Of a DNA stretch of 64,000 bases, positions 19,362 through 29,080 are shown in pieces (the stretch's first letter is position 1; each line of letters begins with the position of its first letter). The DNA lies in assembly GCF_004001325.1 (NCBI RefSeq), contig NZ_AP018722.1, positions 434,001 through 498,000 of the forward strand, in the 5' to 3' direction. The notes under the pieces were generated by a model. That model had not been told where the DNA came from. It ran no database searches and saw only the letters and a program-made list of their open reading frames with translations. The stretch comes from Thiomicrorhabdus aquaedulcis. GTDB lineage: Bacteria > Pseudomonadota > Gammaproteobacteria > Thiomicrospirales > Thiomicrospiraceae. Position numbers and translations under genes: made by a program.

Positions 19362-22300
19362 ATGCTTGATGATAACTCTGAAAAAGTAGCGGCTCAGCGG
19401 TCAAAAAAGAGAGCAAAACACCTTATTGGGTTGTTATTGGTGCTTCGGCAGGGGGGTTAGAGGCATTAAAAGAGTTTTTAAGCGCATTTAAAAAGCCTTA
19501 CGATGCCATTGTTATTATTGCCCAGCATTTAGACCCTAAACACCCCACTATATTACGTGACTTATTAGCCCGAATTACCGATATGCCCGTGGTGTTGGTC
19601 GAGCAGGATATGCGCCCAGAATTGGGGGTTATTTATGTAGTGTCCCCTGGACACAATGCGTTAATTCAAAACAAAAAAATTGTATTGCAACCCGCGGCGG
19701 CGATTGGGCCAAAACCCTCTATAAACTTGCTGCTTAGTACGCTTGCTGAAGACGTTGGTGAACACGCCATTGCGGTGATTTTGTCGGGTACGGGTTCGGA
19801 TGGTGCGCTGGGTATTATGGCCATAAAGTCAGCCAATGGCGTGGTAATCGCTCAGGACGAAAAAACCGCCAAATACAGTGGCATGCCGCGTTCGGCTATT
19901 GACAGTGGTTTTGTGGATATGGTATTGCCACCCGCCGCCATTGCAGATGAAATTCAGGCCTTTATTGAATCAGCAGGTCAAACATTTAAGCAACTGTCTT
20001 CACCCAAAATAAAATCGTCACTCGAAAAAATCTTTCAACGCATTTTTGATCAAACAGGCTACGACTTCAGCGGTTATAAACTTAAAACCATTCAGCGTCG
20101 TATTGCACGGCGTATGGCGGTGCATAAATTGGTCACCATTGATGATTATGTAACGTTGTTAACGTCCTCGAGTGTAGAGGTTGAAAGTTTATTTAAAGAT
20201 TTATTAATTTCGGTGACGGCCTTTTTTAGAGATAAAGAAGCGTTTGAGGATCTAAACGGCGTTATTGAAAATTTGGTTGCACAAACCCCCGAACAAAAGC
20301 AGTTGCGTATTTGGGTGCCAGGTTGCGCCAATGGAGAAGAGCCCTATTCGATTGCTATTTTGGTGCAGTTGGCCAAGTTAAAATTGCGTAAAGATGTCAA
20401 TTATCAGGTTTTTGCAACCGATATTGACGAATTTGCCCTGTCCCAAGCGCGTCGTGGATTATACAGCGCAGAACAGCTTAAAGAATTGCCCGCTGAGATT
20501 ATTCAGCACTATTTTGTGCTCAAAGACGACAAGTATTTAATTAACAAAAACATTCGCGATCATGTGGTGTTTGCCAAACAAAACTTAATTATGGATCCGC
20601 CGTTTTCTAAAATTGATTTGATAAGTTGCCGTAACCTTTTAATTTATTTTACGTTGGAATTGCAAAAACAAGTTTTTCAAACCTTTCATTTTGCACTTAA
20701 ACCCAGCGGGTGTTTATTTTTGGGTAAGTCAGAGTCAGCCACTACGGCTGTGCCAGAGCTGTTTGAAAGTTTGATTAAACGCAGTCAGATTTTTGCGCGT
20801 AAATCAACGGGATTGTCGCAACGCTTGGATCATATTAGCAGTGCCGTATCGCTTTCTAATATTCGTCAAACTCAAACCATGCCGCAATTCAGTCAAGAAC
20901 ATAAGCAGTCGCTAGACCAGCTAGACCGACTGTTGTTGGATCAAATGATTCCCACCGCCATTGTGTTAGACGGCAGTGGTCATATCATGCACATTCGTGG
21001 CAATGCAAATCAGTATTTGTCGTTTCCGCAAGGGCGCATAGACACCAATGTTTTGTCTTTAATTCGCGATGACTTAAAAGTAGACGTGCGTGCTTTGTTG
21101 CAAAAAAGCAAACGTGACGGCAAAGCCAATACCCAAGCCTTGTTTTATAACAATCAGCTGGCCGATAAAGCCCTGTTTTTAGCCATGCAGCGTTTTGAGC
21201 AAGCGCCTAAAAATCAAGAGCTGTTTGTGTTGTCGTTTACCGAGGTCGATTTAAGCGAGGCTTTTATAAGCGGCACCAGTTCTTTAAACGACAAAAGCAT
21301 CAATGCTAACGACAATTTGCGAAAAGAAATTGCCATCTTTAAAGAGCGTTTGCAAACATCAATTGAAGAACTTGAAACCACCAACGAAGAGTTGCAATCC
21401 ACTAATGAAGAGATGCAATCAGCCAACGAAGAGTTGCAGTCGGCCAATGAAGAGCTGCAAACGGCTAACGAAGAGTTGCAATCAACCAATCAAGAGCTTT
21501 CTACGGTTAATGAAGAATTAGAAGTTAAATCGTTTGAGCTTGAGCAGGTTAATAACGACCTTGAAAACATGCTGGTCAGCATGAATGAAAAAATTATTTT
21601 AGTCGACTCTCGTTTACGCTTAGTGCGTTTTACCGCCAGAGCAGGGCAAATGTTTGGCTTGGATGCTCAGCATTTTGGACAACCTATTACCACAGTAGGT
21701 CTAAAAATTGACGTGCCTAATTTTAGAAATTTACTCATAAGCGTGTTGCAATCAGAGCAAGAGCAATGCATCAAAGTTAGACAAAACGCCGTAATGTACC
21801 AACTGCGAATAGCGTCTTATAAATCGAATATGACAGGACTGGTTGGGTTAATGCTGTTTTTTGAGCACAGCAAGCATGTCTCAACGCTTAATCCCGAAAT
21901 TAATTGTCATTTAACGCTAAAAATTATTGGCGATGATTTGCCTTATACGTTGGTGGTGATAGACGAGGTTGGCGTGATTACGTATGTTAATCAGCGGATT
22001 ACAGAACTTTTAGGGTACGATCCACTCGACTTATTGTATAAAAATGTAAGTGTACTAATGCCTACGCCGTATAAAGAGCATCACGACCAATATTTGCAAT
22101 CTTACATGACCGGCCAGGTCGAAGGTGTAATGGGTCAGTGGCGCGATGTCAGTGCCTCTACCGCAACCGGTGAACGAGTGCTGTTAAAGTTAAAAATAGA
22201 GCAAACATGGATTAACGCCGAAAGACACTTTATGGGAACCATGTTAAGTTTTGAACAATATCAAGCCATGCAAACCATGCGCTCTAAGCACAATCAGTGA
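19362..22300 (+). CDS. CheB-CheR-PAS hybrid chemotaxis methylesterase/methyltransferase (frameshifted)
   Basis: Starts at ATG 19362 after AAGGAATTAGG. The first 15 codons are out of frame with the rest until one base is added in the six-A run at 19403-19408, giving 979 residues. Order: CheB methylesterase (IGASAGGLEAL, AQHLDPKHPT, GTGSDGALG), CheR methyltransferase (RIARRMAVHKL, WVPGCANGEEPYSIA, SCRNLLIYF), a long coiled coil of repeated NEELQSx heptads (nt 21355-21530), and PAS domains (VVIDEVGVITYVNQRITELLGY). There is no response-regulator receiver before CheB. Such fusions are common in proteobacteria and are thought to modify receptors or couple to second messengers. It begins a three-gene operon with cyclic-di-GMP and PAS proteins. 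Confidence 0.92.
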
Positions 22301-22316
22301 GCAGGCTATAAAAACG

Positions 22317-24557
22317 ATGAGCGATGCCAAAGAACTTATGCAAGAAGAGCTAGTTGAAACGTTGCAGATTTTACAACAAGATTTGTGCGCGTTTAAAAAT
22401 GAAAACGAGCAACTTAATGCCGAAGTGATAACACTGCATGAGCAGTTAGATCTTTTGCAGCAACAAATGATTGAAGCCGAATCAGAATATTTGACCAACG
22501 AGCAAAATGGCTCAAAAGAAATTCATCAGTTGCATCAGTACCGAACACTGTTTTGTCAGCTGCCTTATGCATTTATTTTGATTGACGGACATGGCCAAAT
22601 ACAACAAGTAAATCAAAAAGCCAGTGAGCTTTTAAATTTATCCGAAGTGCAATTACTCACCACTAATTTTCGCAAACTCTTAAGCGTAGAAAGCAGTTTT
22701 ATGTTGCTTAACGCCATGCGCCAGCAAAAAATTCAAAACTCCCCTGAAATGCAAAGTCATTTTTCACATTTTGTGACCTTATTGACCGGCCAAATGATGA
22801 CCTTAAACGTGCATTATGTGTGTGACGAGGCGTTGGGAGGTTCCTCTTTTTGCCATCAATACATCCTATCGCTCCAACCCATTGCCTTAAATACGTTAAG
22901 CGAACAATCGCTTCGCATAGCACACATTATTATTGACCAGTTGCGTGAGGGGGTGATGATTACCGATGCCAAAAATCGTATTATTAAGGTCAATCAAGCC
23001 TTTTGCGAAATCACTGGTTACACTCAAAATGAGGTGATAGGAGGTTGTCCTAGTATTTTGCAGTCGGGTCGCCACACCCCAGGTTTTTACAAAGAAATGT
23101 GGGTTAAATTGCAAAACAATGGCTGGTGGGCCGGTGAGATTTGGAACAAGCGTAAAAGCGGTGAGGTCTATCCCGAATGGTTGCAAATTAGTCGTATTAA
23201 AGACGAGGCCAACGGTCAGGTTTTTTATGCGGCCACGTTTGCAGACATTACCGAGCGCAAAGAGCACCAACATCAATTAGACCGTTTGGCTTTTTACGAC
23301 GCTCTAACAGGCCTGCCCAATCGCACTTTGCTTAATCAGTTTTTAGAAGTACAACTTAGCCGAGCTTGCCCTAATGGCAATAATTGTTTGGCGGTTTTTT
23401 TTATTGATTTGGACAAGTTTAAAGAGGTTAACGATCATTTTGGGCATGCAGAAGGCGATATTATTTTGCGTGAGGCCACGCAGCGTATTACCAGCCGAAT
23501 TAGAGAAAACGATTTAGCCTCGCGAATTGGTGGCGATGAGTTTGTACTAGTGTTGTCGCGTTTGCAATCAGAAAACAACGCCGATGAAATTGCCAAAGAT
23601 ATTATCGAATTGTTAGCGACACCTTATCAAACCAGTAAAGCTGTTCATCGTTTAAGTGCCACTATTGGCATCGCTTTTTTTCCTACACATGGGGTAACAG
23701 GCAGCGATTTAATGCGCCGCGCCGATGCCGCTATGTACCGTGCTAAAGCACTTGGTCGCAATCGTTTTCAGGTGTTTGAGGTGCAAGACGAAACGCATTT
23801 AGTGTCCACCAATCAGGCTATGCATCAGTTATGGAAAGCCATTGAAGAGCCGCATAAATATATTGAAATGCACTATCAGCCAATTTTTTGCGCCGTAACA
23901 CAAGTGTTGCTTGAATATGAGGCTTTGGTTCGTTTAAAAGATGATAAAGGGGCGTTAATTTATCCCGACCAATTTATTGAGGTGGCCGAACAAAATGGCT
24001 TAATTACCAAGCTAGGATTGGTCATTTTTGAATCGGTGTGTCGCGATGTGAGTACGCTGCCAGTGGTCGATCGACTTAATATTGACGTGAATTTATCTGT
24101 TTTGCAATTTCAAGATGTGCAACTTTTAGAGCAGTTGTTGGCGATTGCTCAAAAATATCAACTGTCTTTAAGTCAGTTTAATTTTGAGGTAACCGAAACG
24201 GCCACCATGCAAAATTTAAACAGTATGGTGAATGTGTTAGAAGCCTTGCAAAGCAATGGCTGTAATATTTTGCTAGACGATTTTGGAACAGGATTTGCCT
24301 CTTTGTCTATGCTCAAAAACTTGCCCATTAATGTGGTAAAAATTGACCGTAGCTTTATCAGTGAGCTAGAAACGTCCGACGAAGCGCGCAGTTTGGTTAA
24401 GGCCATGATTGCCATGGCAAAAGCACTTTCTTTAAAAATAACCACAGAAGGCGTTGAAACCCAAGCGCAACTCGACTGGTTGGTAACGCAAAAAGTAGAT
24501 TACATTCAGGGGTATTTACTGGGCAAACCGCAAAAATCATTTTATAAAGTGCATTAA
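22317..24557 (+). CDS. PAS-GGDEF-EAL cyclic-di-GMP enzyme
   Basis: 746 residues from ATG 22317, 17 nt after the CheB/CheR stop. An N-terminal coiled coil (1-70), two PAS modules (IDGHGQIQQVNQKASELL; GVMITDAKNRIIKVNQAFCEITGY) with a PAC segment, a GGDEF domain with intact RIGGDEF near residue 404, and an EAL domain with YEALVRL near residue 533 and DDFGTGFASLSML. Both active sites look complete, so it may make and break c-di-GMP. No membrane segment, so cytoplasmic. It probably acts with the upstream CheB/CheR fusion. Confidence 0.94.
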   Translation: MSDAKELMQEELVETLQILQQDLCAFKNENEQLNAEVITLHEQLDLLQQQMIEAESEYLTNEQNGSKEIHQLHQYRTLFCQLPYAFILIDGHGQIQQVNQKASELLNLSEVQLLTTNFRKLLSVESSFMLLNAMRQQKIQNSPEMQSHFSHFVTLLTGQMMTLNVHYVCDEALGGSSFCHQYILSLQPIALNTLSEQSLRIAHIIIDQLREGVMITDAKNRIIKVNQAFCEITGYTQNEVIGGCPSILQSGRHTPGFYKEMWVKLQNNGWWAGEIWNKRKSGEVYPEWLQISRIKDEANGQVFYAATFADITERKEHQHQLDRLAFYDALTGLPNRTLLNQFLEVQLSRACPNGNNCLAVFFIDLDKFKEVNDHFGHAEGDIILREATQRITSRIRENDLASRIGGDEFVLVLSRLQSENNADEIAKDIIELLATPYQTSKAVHRLSATIGIAFFPTHGVTGSDLMRRADAAMYRAKALGRNRFQVFEVQDETHLVSTNQAMHQLWKAIEEPHKYIEMHYQPIFCAVTQVLLEYEALVRLKDDKGALIYPDQFIEVAEQNGLITKLGLVIFESVCRDVSTLPVVDRLNIDVNLSVLQFQDVQLLEQLLAIAQKYQLSLSQFNFEVTETATMQNLNSMVNVLEALQSNGCNILLDDFGTGFASLSMLKNLPINVVKIDRSFISELETSDEARSLVKAMIAMAKALSLKITTEGVETQAQLDWLVTQKVDYIQGYLLGKPQKSFYKVH

Positions 24558-24558
24558 A

Positions 24559-25143
24559 ATGACTATAAAACGGCTAGACGCAGACAGCGAACAGTATTTA
24601 AGTTTGGTCGTAGACGCTCAAAATTGCATTATTAACGTTTCAAACAGTTGGGAGCCTTTGGCCGTTCAAGGAGGCGCGGGCGACAGTCTGCAAGCAAATA
24701 AGATTTTAGGCTTGCCTTTAAAAGACTTTATTCAAAGCGATATAACGTGGATGGCGGTTGAAACGGCGCTTAAATTATGCCGTTTAAAAAGACAACCTTT
24801 AAGCAAGCCTTATCGTTGTGACAGCCCAACGCACCAGCGCTTTATGCAAATGGATTTAATTCCACTGCAACCCTTTTCAACAGGTCTGGTAAAAATGCAA
24901 CACGGTTTATTAAAAGAAGAGCCCTTTAAAAAACCGCTTTACATTCAAGATATGACCGCCAGTCAAGGCAAAACAAGTCTTCCTCATTTAATTTTACGGT
25001 GCAGTTTTTGTAATTCTCTTAAAAATCCTAAGCTGGGTTTTTGGCAAACGCCCGAGATATTTGAGCACAATCAAACCATCGAGCAACCCTTGCAAGTGGT
25101 GCACACGGTTTGCCCAAGTTGCAAAGAGGCGCGCTGGGGCTAA
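24559..25143 (+). CDS. PAS-like protein with C-terminal zinc ribbon
   Basis: 194 residues, starting one base after the GGDEF-EAL stop. The first 120 residues look like a degenerate PAS fold (LSLVVDAQNCIINVSNSWEPLAVQGG, LGLPLKDFI). The C-terminus holds two CxxC pairs (CSFC and CPSC), suggesting a small zinc-binding domain. It is likely a cytoplasmic partner or sensor in this operon. No enzymatic motif is seen and the function is unknown. Confidence 0.85.
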   Translation: MTIKRLDADSEQYLSLVVDAQNCIINVSNSWEPLAVQGGAGDSLQANKILGLPLKDFIQSDITWMAVETALKLCRLKRQPLSKPYRCDSPTHQRFMQMDLIPLQPFSTGLVKMQHGLLKEEPFKKPLYIQDMTASQGKTSLPHLILRCSFCNSLKNPKLGFWQTPEIFEHNQTIEQPLQVVHTVCPSCKEARWG

Positions 25144-25206
25144 TTGACCGGAGTAACGGATGATGCATAAACGTTATGAATGCATATTGGTACAACCACA
25201 TCACCT

Positions 25207-25659
25207 TTAATGCATGCGCCTTATTCTTTTAGATGGGTTAACGGGTTGGTTTAATACCTGTGCTTCAATGGCTTGCCAATAATTAAAAAACCGTTTTAAG
25301 CGTGTATCTTGGCTAAGCCAATGCAATTTTGAAAATGGTCGCACTTCTGTTTTTTGCCAACGGGTCTTAATTGACGCTGCCCAATTTTTTAGAATAGGGT
25401 CTTGGGGCTGCTGTATAACCAATAGTAAAGCCGGATTTTGCTCTACCAAGGCGCTTAACACCTTAATAGTATCACCCTGATACACTGTGGCATTGAGCTC
25501 GCACAGGGTTTCGTATATGTACACCCAGCGTTTAAAAGACCAGCCTTGTTGTTTAACATAAGCGTCATCCCAAACGTAGACTAAACTGTCATTCGCGTTA
25601 AAATCGTTTGGGCAATACAAGGCTTCATCGTGCAGTAAAAACACTCGGTTAGTGCTCAT
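25207..25659 (-). CDS. Photolyase-like N-terminal (Rossmann) domain protein
   Basis: 150 residues from ATG 25659, overlapping the previous stop as TAATG, so translation is probably coupled. The pattern (VFLLHDEALYCP, FKRWVYIYETLCELNATVYQGDTIKVLSALVEQ) resembles the alpha/beta antenna domain at the start of photolyases, here as a separate polypeptide following the FAD-binding domain gene. Conserved family residues are few, so this is inference from pattern and context. No palindrome copies occur in this pair. Confidence 0.6.
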   Translation of the reverse strand: MSTNRVFLLHDEALYCPNDFNANDSLVYVWDDAYVKQQGWSFKRWVYIYETLCELNATVYQGDTIKVLSALVEQNPALLLVIQQPQDPILKNWAASIKTRWQKTEVRPFSKLHWLSQDTRLKRFFNYWQAIEAQVLNQPVNPSKRIRRMH

Positions 25660-26459
25660 TACCAACCCTCGTTTATAGTATGAGCAAACAGGGTTTGTTG
25701 CAGTTGCTCGTAGGTGTAATCAAAAATAGCGTTACTTGGATGGTTAAAGCTTTGTAGAGCAGGGCTGTATTTTTTAACATTATCTAAATTAAAAAAGTAC
25801 GGTTTGGCGCTAAACGTAGACGCCACCCATTGCCAAGAATAATTGTTAGAAGCTACGTCGCCGTCTAATAAATGGTGTAAAAACCATTGCGCGCCAGCTT
25901 GCCATTTTACCCGTCGCCAATGCACTGTATAAGCCGCTAAATAAAGCCTGGCGTGATTGTGTAAATAACCCGTGGTTATAAGCTGCTTAATTAATGCGTC
26001 AATAAATTCCACCCCGGTTGCGCCGTGTTCAATGTCTTTGGGCAGGGCATTGGCGTACTCTTCTGCTGTAAAACCAGTTTTGTAGGGCTCAATGTCTTGC
26101 CATAATAAATGCGGCTGACGGTGATGCACTTGGTGAAAATATTCACGCCAGCACACTTGTTGCAAAAAACGTTTGCTCTCATCACTTGAGCCCTGTTGTT
26201 GAGCCATGTCAACCAGCTCAATGGGTTGCACAACACCGTGGCGAATTGCAGCAGACAACTGGGTAACCGCACCCTCTAAGTGGTTACGCGTGCGCGCGTA
26301 GTCCTTAATATTTAACTGCGCCAACTGATTAAGCGCGCGTGTGCGACCGCCAACAAGCGCGCTAACCGCCGTTGGCTCAGTTAGCCCGAACAGCTGACTT
26401 ATAAAGCTTGTGCGCTCTGCTCTAGACGTAAATTGCGTGGGCAGCGTTACCAGTGTCAT
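25659..26459 (-). CDS. Cryptochrome/photolyase FAD-binding domain protein
   Basis: 266 residues from ATG 26459 (AAAGG 8 nt upstream), not the longer frame. It contains only the helical FAD-binding half of a photolyase: GGRTRALNQL, CWREYFHQVHH, HNHARLYLAAYTVHW, HHLLDGDVASNNYSWQWVAS. The N-terminal antenna domain is missing here but may be supplied by the next gene. Could be a flavin photoreceptor or repair enzyme. A normal full photolyase is encoded at 36356-37878, so this is a second system. Confidence 0.88.
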   Translation of the reverse strand: MTLVTLPTQFTSRAERTSFISQLFGLTEPTAVSALVGGRTRALNQLAQLNIKDYARTRNHLEGAVTQLSAAIRHGVVQPIELVDMAQQQGSSDESKRFLQQVCWREYFHQVHHRQPHLLWQDIEPYKTGFTAEEYANALPKDIEHGATGVEFIDALIKQLITTGYLHNHARLYLAAYTVHWRRVKWQAGAQWFLHHLLDGDVASNNYSWQWVASTFSAKPYFFNLDNVKKYSPALQSFNHPSNAIFDYTYEQLQQTLFAHTINEGW

Positions 26460-26593
26460 AAAACTTACCTTTGATTGTGCAAATAGTGTCCAATGATTAT
26501 ACAATAATGCGTTGACAATACAATTTTGCAAGGACGCACACAGCATGAAAAGGCTTAAATTGGGTTTAATCACATTGGGCGGGACACTTCACT

Positions 26594-28099
26594 TTGCTTG
26601 CGCATAATGAGTTGACGGACCTCTTGCAATGGCCGCAAGACCCCAAACTGACCGATTGGGTGTTTGTAGACGTCGAAACCACCGGTGGTAAACATCAAAA
26701 AGATTTTATTACCGAAATCGCGGTATTGCATATTTATAAGGGTGAGTGGGTCAGCACCTGGCACTCGCTTATAAAGCCGCCGATAAGCATTGCGCCGTGG
26801 ATTACGAACATAACCGGTATTAGCAACGCCATGGTGGCCAACGCGCCCAGTTTTGAAGAGGTGGCTCACGATTTGGCCGCGCTGTTAAACGGCAAAATTT
26901 TAGTAGCGCACAATGCGCGCTTTGATTACGGCTTTATTAAAAGCGAGTTTAAGCGCCAAGGCATAGACTACCGAGCCAATACGTTATGCACGGTAAAGTT
27001 ATCGCGTGCACTTTTTAAGCAGCACGCCCGGCACAGTTTAGACCATATTATTAAACGCTTTGACCTAGACTGCCCTAATCGGCATAGGGCGTTAGACGAC
27101 GCCAAGGTGTTGTGGGCGTTTTTTCAATTATTACCCCGATATCACACCCTGAAAAATATTTGGCTGCAAGTGAGTGACCAGCTTAAGCAACCCAGTTTGC
27201 CGCCGAATCTTGCCCCCAATAGTTTAGACGGTTGTAAAGACGTGCCAGGCGTGTATCGGTTTTACAATCAACATGGCAGCGTAATTTATATAGGCAAATC
27301 GGTGCAACTTCGCTCGCGCATACTCAGCCACTTTAACAGCGACCATCGCCACTCAAAAGAGCTGCAAATTAGCTCAGAAATGCACGCGCTCGACTGGACG
27401 GTGTGTGCCGGAGACCTGGGAGCGCAACTGTTAGAGGCGCAAGAAATTAAACGATTTGCGCCCAAATACAACGTGCGATTACGCAAGCTCACCAAGCTTT
27501 GGAGTTTAAGTGCACAGCACGATGCCCAAGGCTACCAGCAACTTAAGTTAGGGTACTCAAACAATCTTACGGCCGACCGTTTGGGTGCGTTATATGGGTT
27601 GTTTCGCTCTCAAAAACAAGCGCAAACCGTGCTAGAAAAATGGGTCACTCAACACCAGCTTTGCCACCGTTTAACCGGGTTAGAAAATAAAAAATCGGGT
27701 GCGTGTTTTGCCTATCAGCTTAAAAAGTGCAAGGGTGCGTGTTGCGCCCAAGAGTTGCCCGCACGGTATAATGTGCGCCAACAAATAGCACTTACCACGT
27801 TAAAAAACCAAACCTGGCCATGGGCAGGGCCTATTTTGGTGAAAGAAACCACAGACGATTGCGAGCAAGTGCATTTAATTAACCAATGGTGCTGGCTGGG
27901 AAGCGCTTACAACGACGTGCAATTGCAAGACTTGCTCGAGCGCGCACAAGACGCAAGTGACGACCACTATGTAATAGACTTGGATCAGTACCACATTTTG
28001 TGTCGATTTTTGCTTAACCCAAGTGCACACCCATTAATGCACGTTACGCATGTTCCGCACATTAAGCTCAACGACGTAAAAGAGGTTATCGTCTTTTAA
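26594..28099 (+). CDS. DEDDh exonuclease fused to GIY-YIG endonuclease domain
   Basis: 501 residues if the TTG at 26594 is used; the start is uncertain. An N-terminal DnaQ-like 3'-5' exonuclease (FVDVETTGG near residue 23, AHNARFDYGFIKSEF, HRALDDAKV) is followed near residue 215 by a UvrC/Cho-like GIY-YIG domain (GVYRFYNQHGSVIYIGKSVQLRSRI) and a cysteine-bearing tail (GACFAYQLKKCKGACC). The fusion is known from other bacteria and is presumed to act in DNA repair. Its gene is divergent from the split photolyase pair, 134 bp away, so a joint repair role is plausible. Confidence 0.92.
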   Translation: MLAHNELTDLLQWPQDPKLTDWVFVDVETTGGKHQKDFITEIAVLHIYKGEWVSTWHSLIKPPISIAPWITNITGISNAMVANAPSFEEVAHDLAALLNGKILVAHNARFDYGFIKSEFKRQGIDYRANTLCTVKLSRALFKQHARHSLDHIIKRFDLDCPNRHRALDDAKVLWAFFQLLPRYHTLKNIWLQVSDQLKQPSLPPNLAPNSLDGCKDVPGVYRFYNQHGSVIYIGKSVQLRSRILSHFNSDHRHSKELQISSEMHALDWTVCAGDLGAQLLEAQEIKRFAPKYNVRLRKLTKLWSLSAQHDAQGYQQLKLGYSNNLTADRLGALYGLFRSQKQAQTVLEKWVTQHQLCHRLTGLENKKSGACFAYQLKKCKGACCAQELPARYNVRQQIALTTLKNQTWPWAGPILVKETTDDCEQVHLINQWCWLGSAYNDVQLQDLLERAQDASDDHYVIDLDQYHILCRFLLNPSAHPLMHVTHVPHIKLNDVKEVIVF

Positions 28100-28101
28100 A
28101 G

Positions 28102-28119
28102 ATGACCAGGCCTGGTCAT
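28102..28119. repeat. Dispersed palindrome copy, ATGACC variant
   Basis: ATGACCAGGCCTGGTCAT, perfect 18-mer between two convergent genes. First copy after the 16.4-kb gap in the motif. Confidence 0.93.
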
Positions 28120-28156
28120 ATTGAGTTTTTAAACATTGTGCATGCTGCTGTGATGG

Positions 28157-29032
28157 TTATTCAGCCGCTAACTGTTCTAACCGATACACGCCGTTTTTGC
28201 CGCCTAAGTGTTGGGCTAGAAAGGGTAGGGTGGTTTGTAAGGTGTTCCAAAGTGTCCAGGGTGGATTAATAAAAATCATGCCGCTGGAGGTCATGCCACG
28301 CTCGGTGGTGTCGGCTTGCAGGCCCAGTTCAAACAGTTGAATGTTACGAACGCCACTGGCCTTTAGTTTTTTGACCAGTTGATTAATCTGCCCGCGATTG
28401 ACCACCGGATACCACAGCGCATAAGTACCGGTGGCAAAGCGTTTGTGGCAGGCGTGCAGTACTTCTACCACGCGGTCGTAATCGGTTTTGACTTCGTACG
28501 GTGGGTCTATTAACACCAGGCCACGACGTTCGCGTGGCGGCATAGCGCCAATAGCGGTTTGAAAACCGTCTTGGTTAAAGACTTTAATGCGACGGTCGCC
28601 TTTGACGTTTTGCGTTAAGGTGGTCTGTTCGCGAGGGTGCAGTTCACACAGCGATAGGCGATCGTCTTCGCGCAATACATGGCTGGCAATCCACGGCGAA
28701 CCGGGATAAAAAGCCAGTGAATCCGTCGCGCCATTGAGGCGATTAAACTCTTGCACCACCTCTAAATAACGTTGTACGGCTTCGGGCAATTGCGTGCCTT
28801 GCGCTTGCAGTGCCGTTTGCAGTGTCATTAAGGGCGCAATGCCGTTTTCGTATTCACGGTTTTTTTGGGCTTCTTGCTGATCTAGCTTAAAACTACCGGG
28901 GCCCGAATGGGTGTCCATGTAAAAAATGGGAGCGGGTTTTTGGGTTAGATAATCTAGGGTGTGCACCAAGCACAGGTGTTTAAGCACGTCGGCAAAGTTT
29001 CCGGCGTGAAACGAGTGTAAATAACTGAGCAT
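28157..29032 (-). CDS. rlmJ: 23S rRNA (adenine-2030-N6)-methyltransferase RlmJ
   Basis: 291 residues. Begins MLSYLHSFHAGNFADVLKH, the RlmJ hallmark, and continues YMDTHSGPGSFKLD (SAM region) and LVLIDPPYEVKTDY (catalytic DPPY). Methylates A2030 of 23S rRNA. It lies downstream of the phosphomannomutase gene on the same strand, with a 48-bp gap. Confidence 0.96.
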   Translation of the reverse strand: MLSYLHSFHAGNFADVLKHLCLVHTLDYLTQKPAPIFYMDTHSGPGSFKLDQQEAQKNREYENGIAPLMTLQTALQAQGTQLPEAVQRYLEVVQEFNRLNGATDSLAFYPGSPWIASHVLREDDRLSLCELHPREQTTLTQNVKGDRRIKVFNQDGFQTAIGAMPPRERRGLVLIDPPYEVKTDYDRVVEVLHACHKRFATGTYALWYPVVNRGQINQLVKKLKASGVRNIQLFELGLQADTTERGMTSSGMIFINPPWTLWNTLQTTLPFLAQHLGGKNGVYRLEQLAAE

Positions 29033-29080
29033 AGTGTGTTTAACCTTTTGCGCTAACTGTTATGGCGTATCAACAACGCA

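Noticed and set aside
21214-21521. Cys/Ser-rich and Lys-rich frames opposite or shifted from the CheB/CheR coiled coil
   Set aside because: They arise from the NEELQS codon repeats read in other frames.
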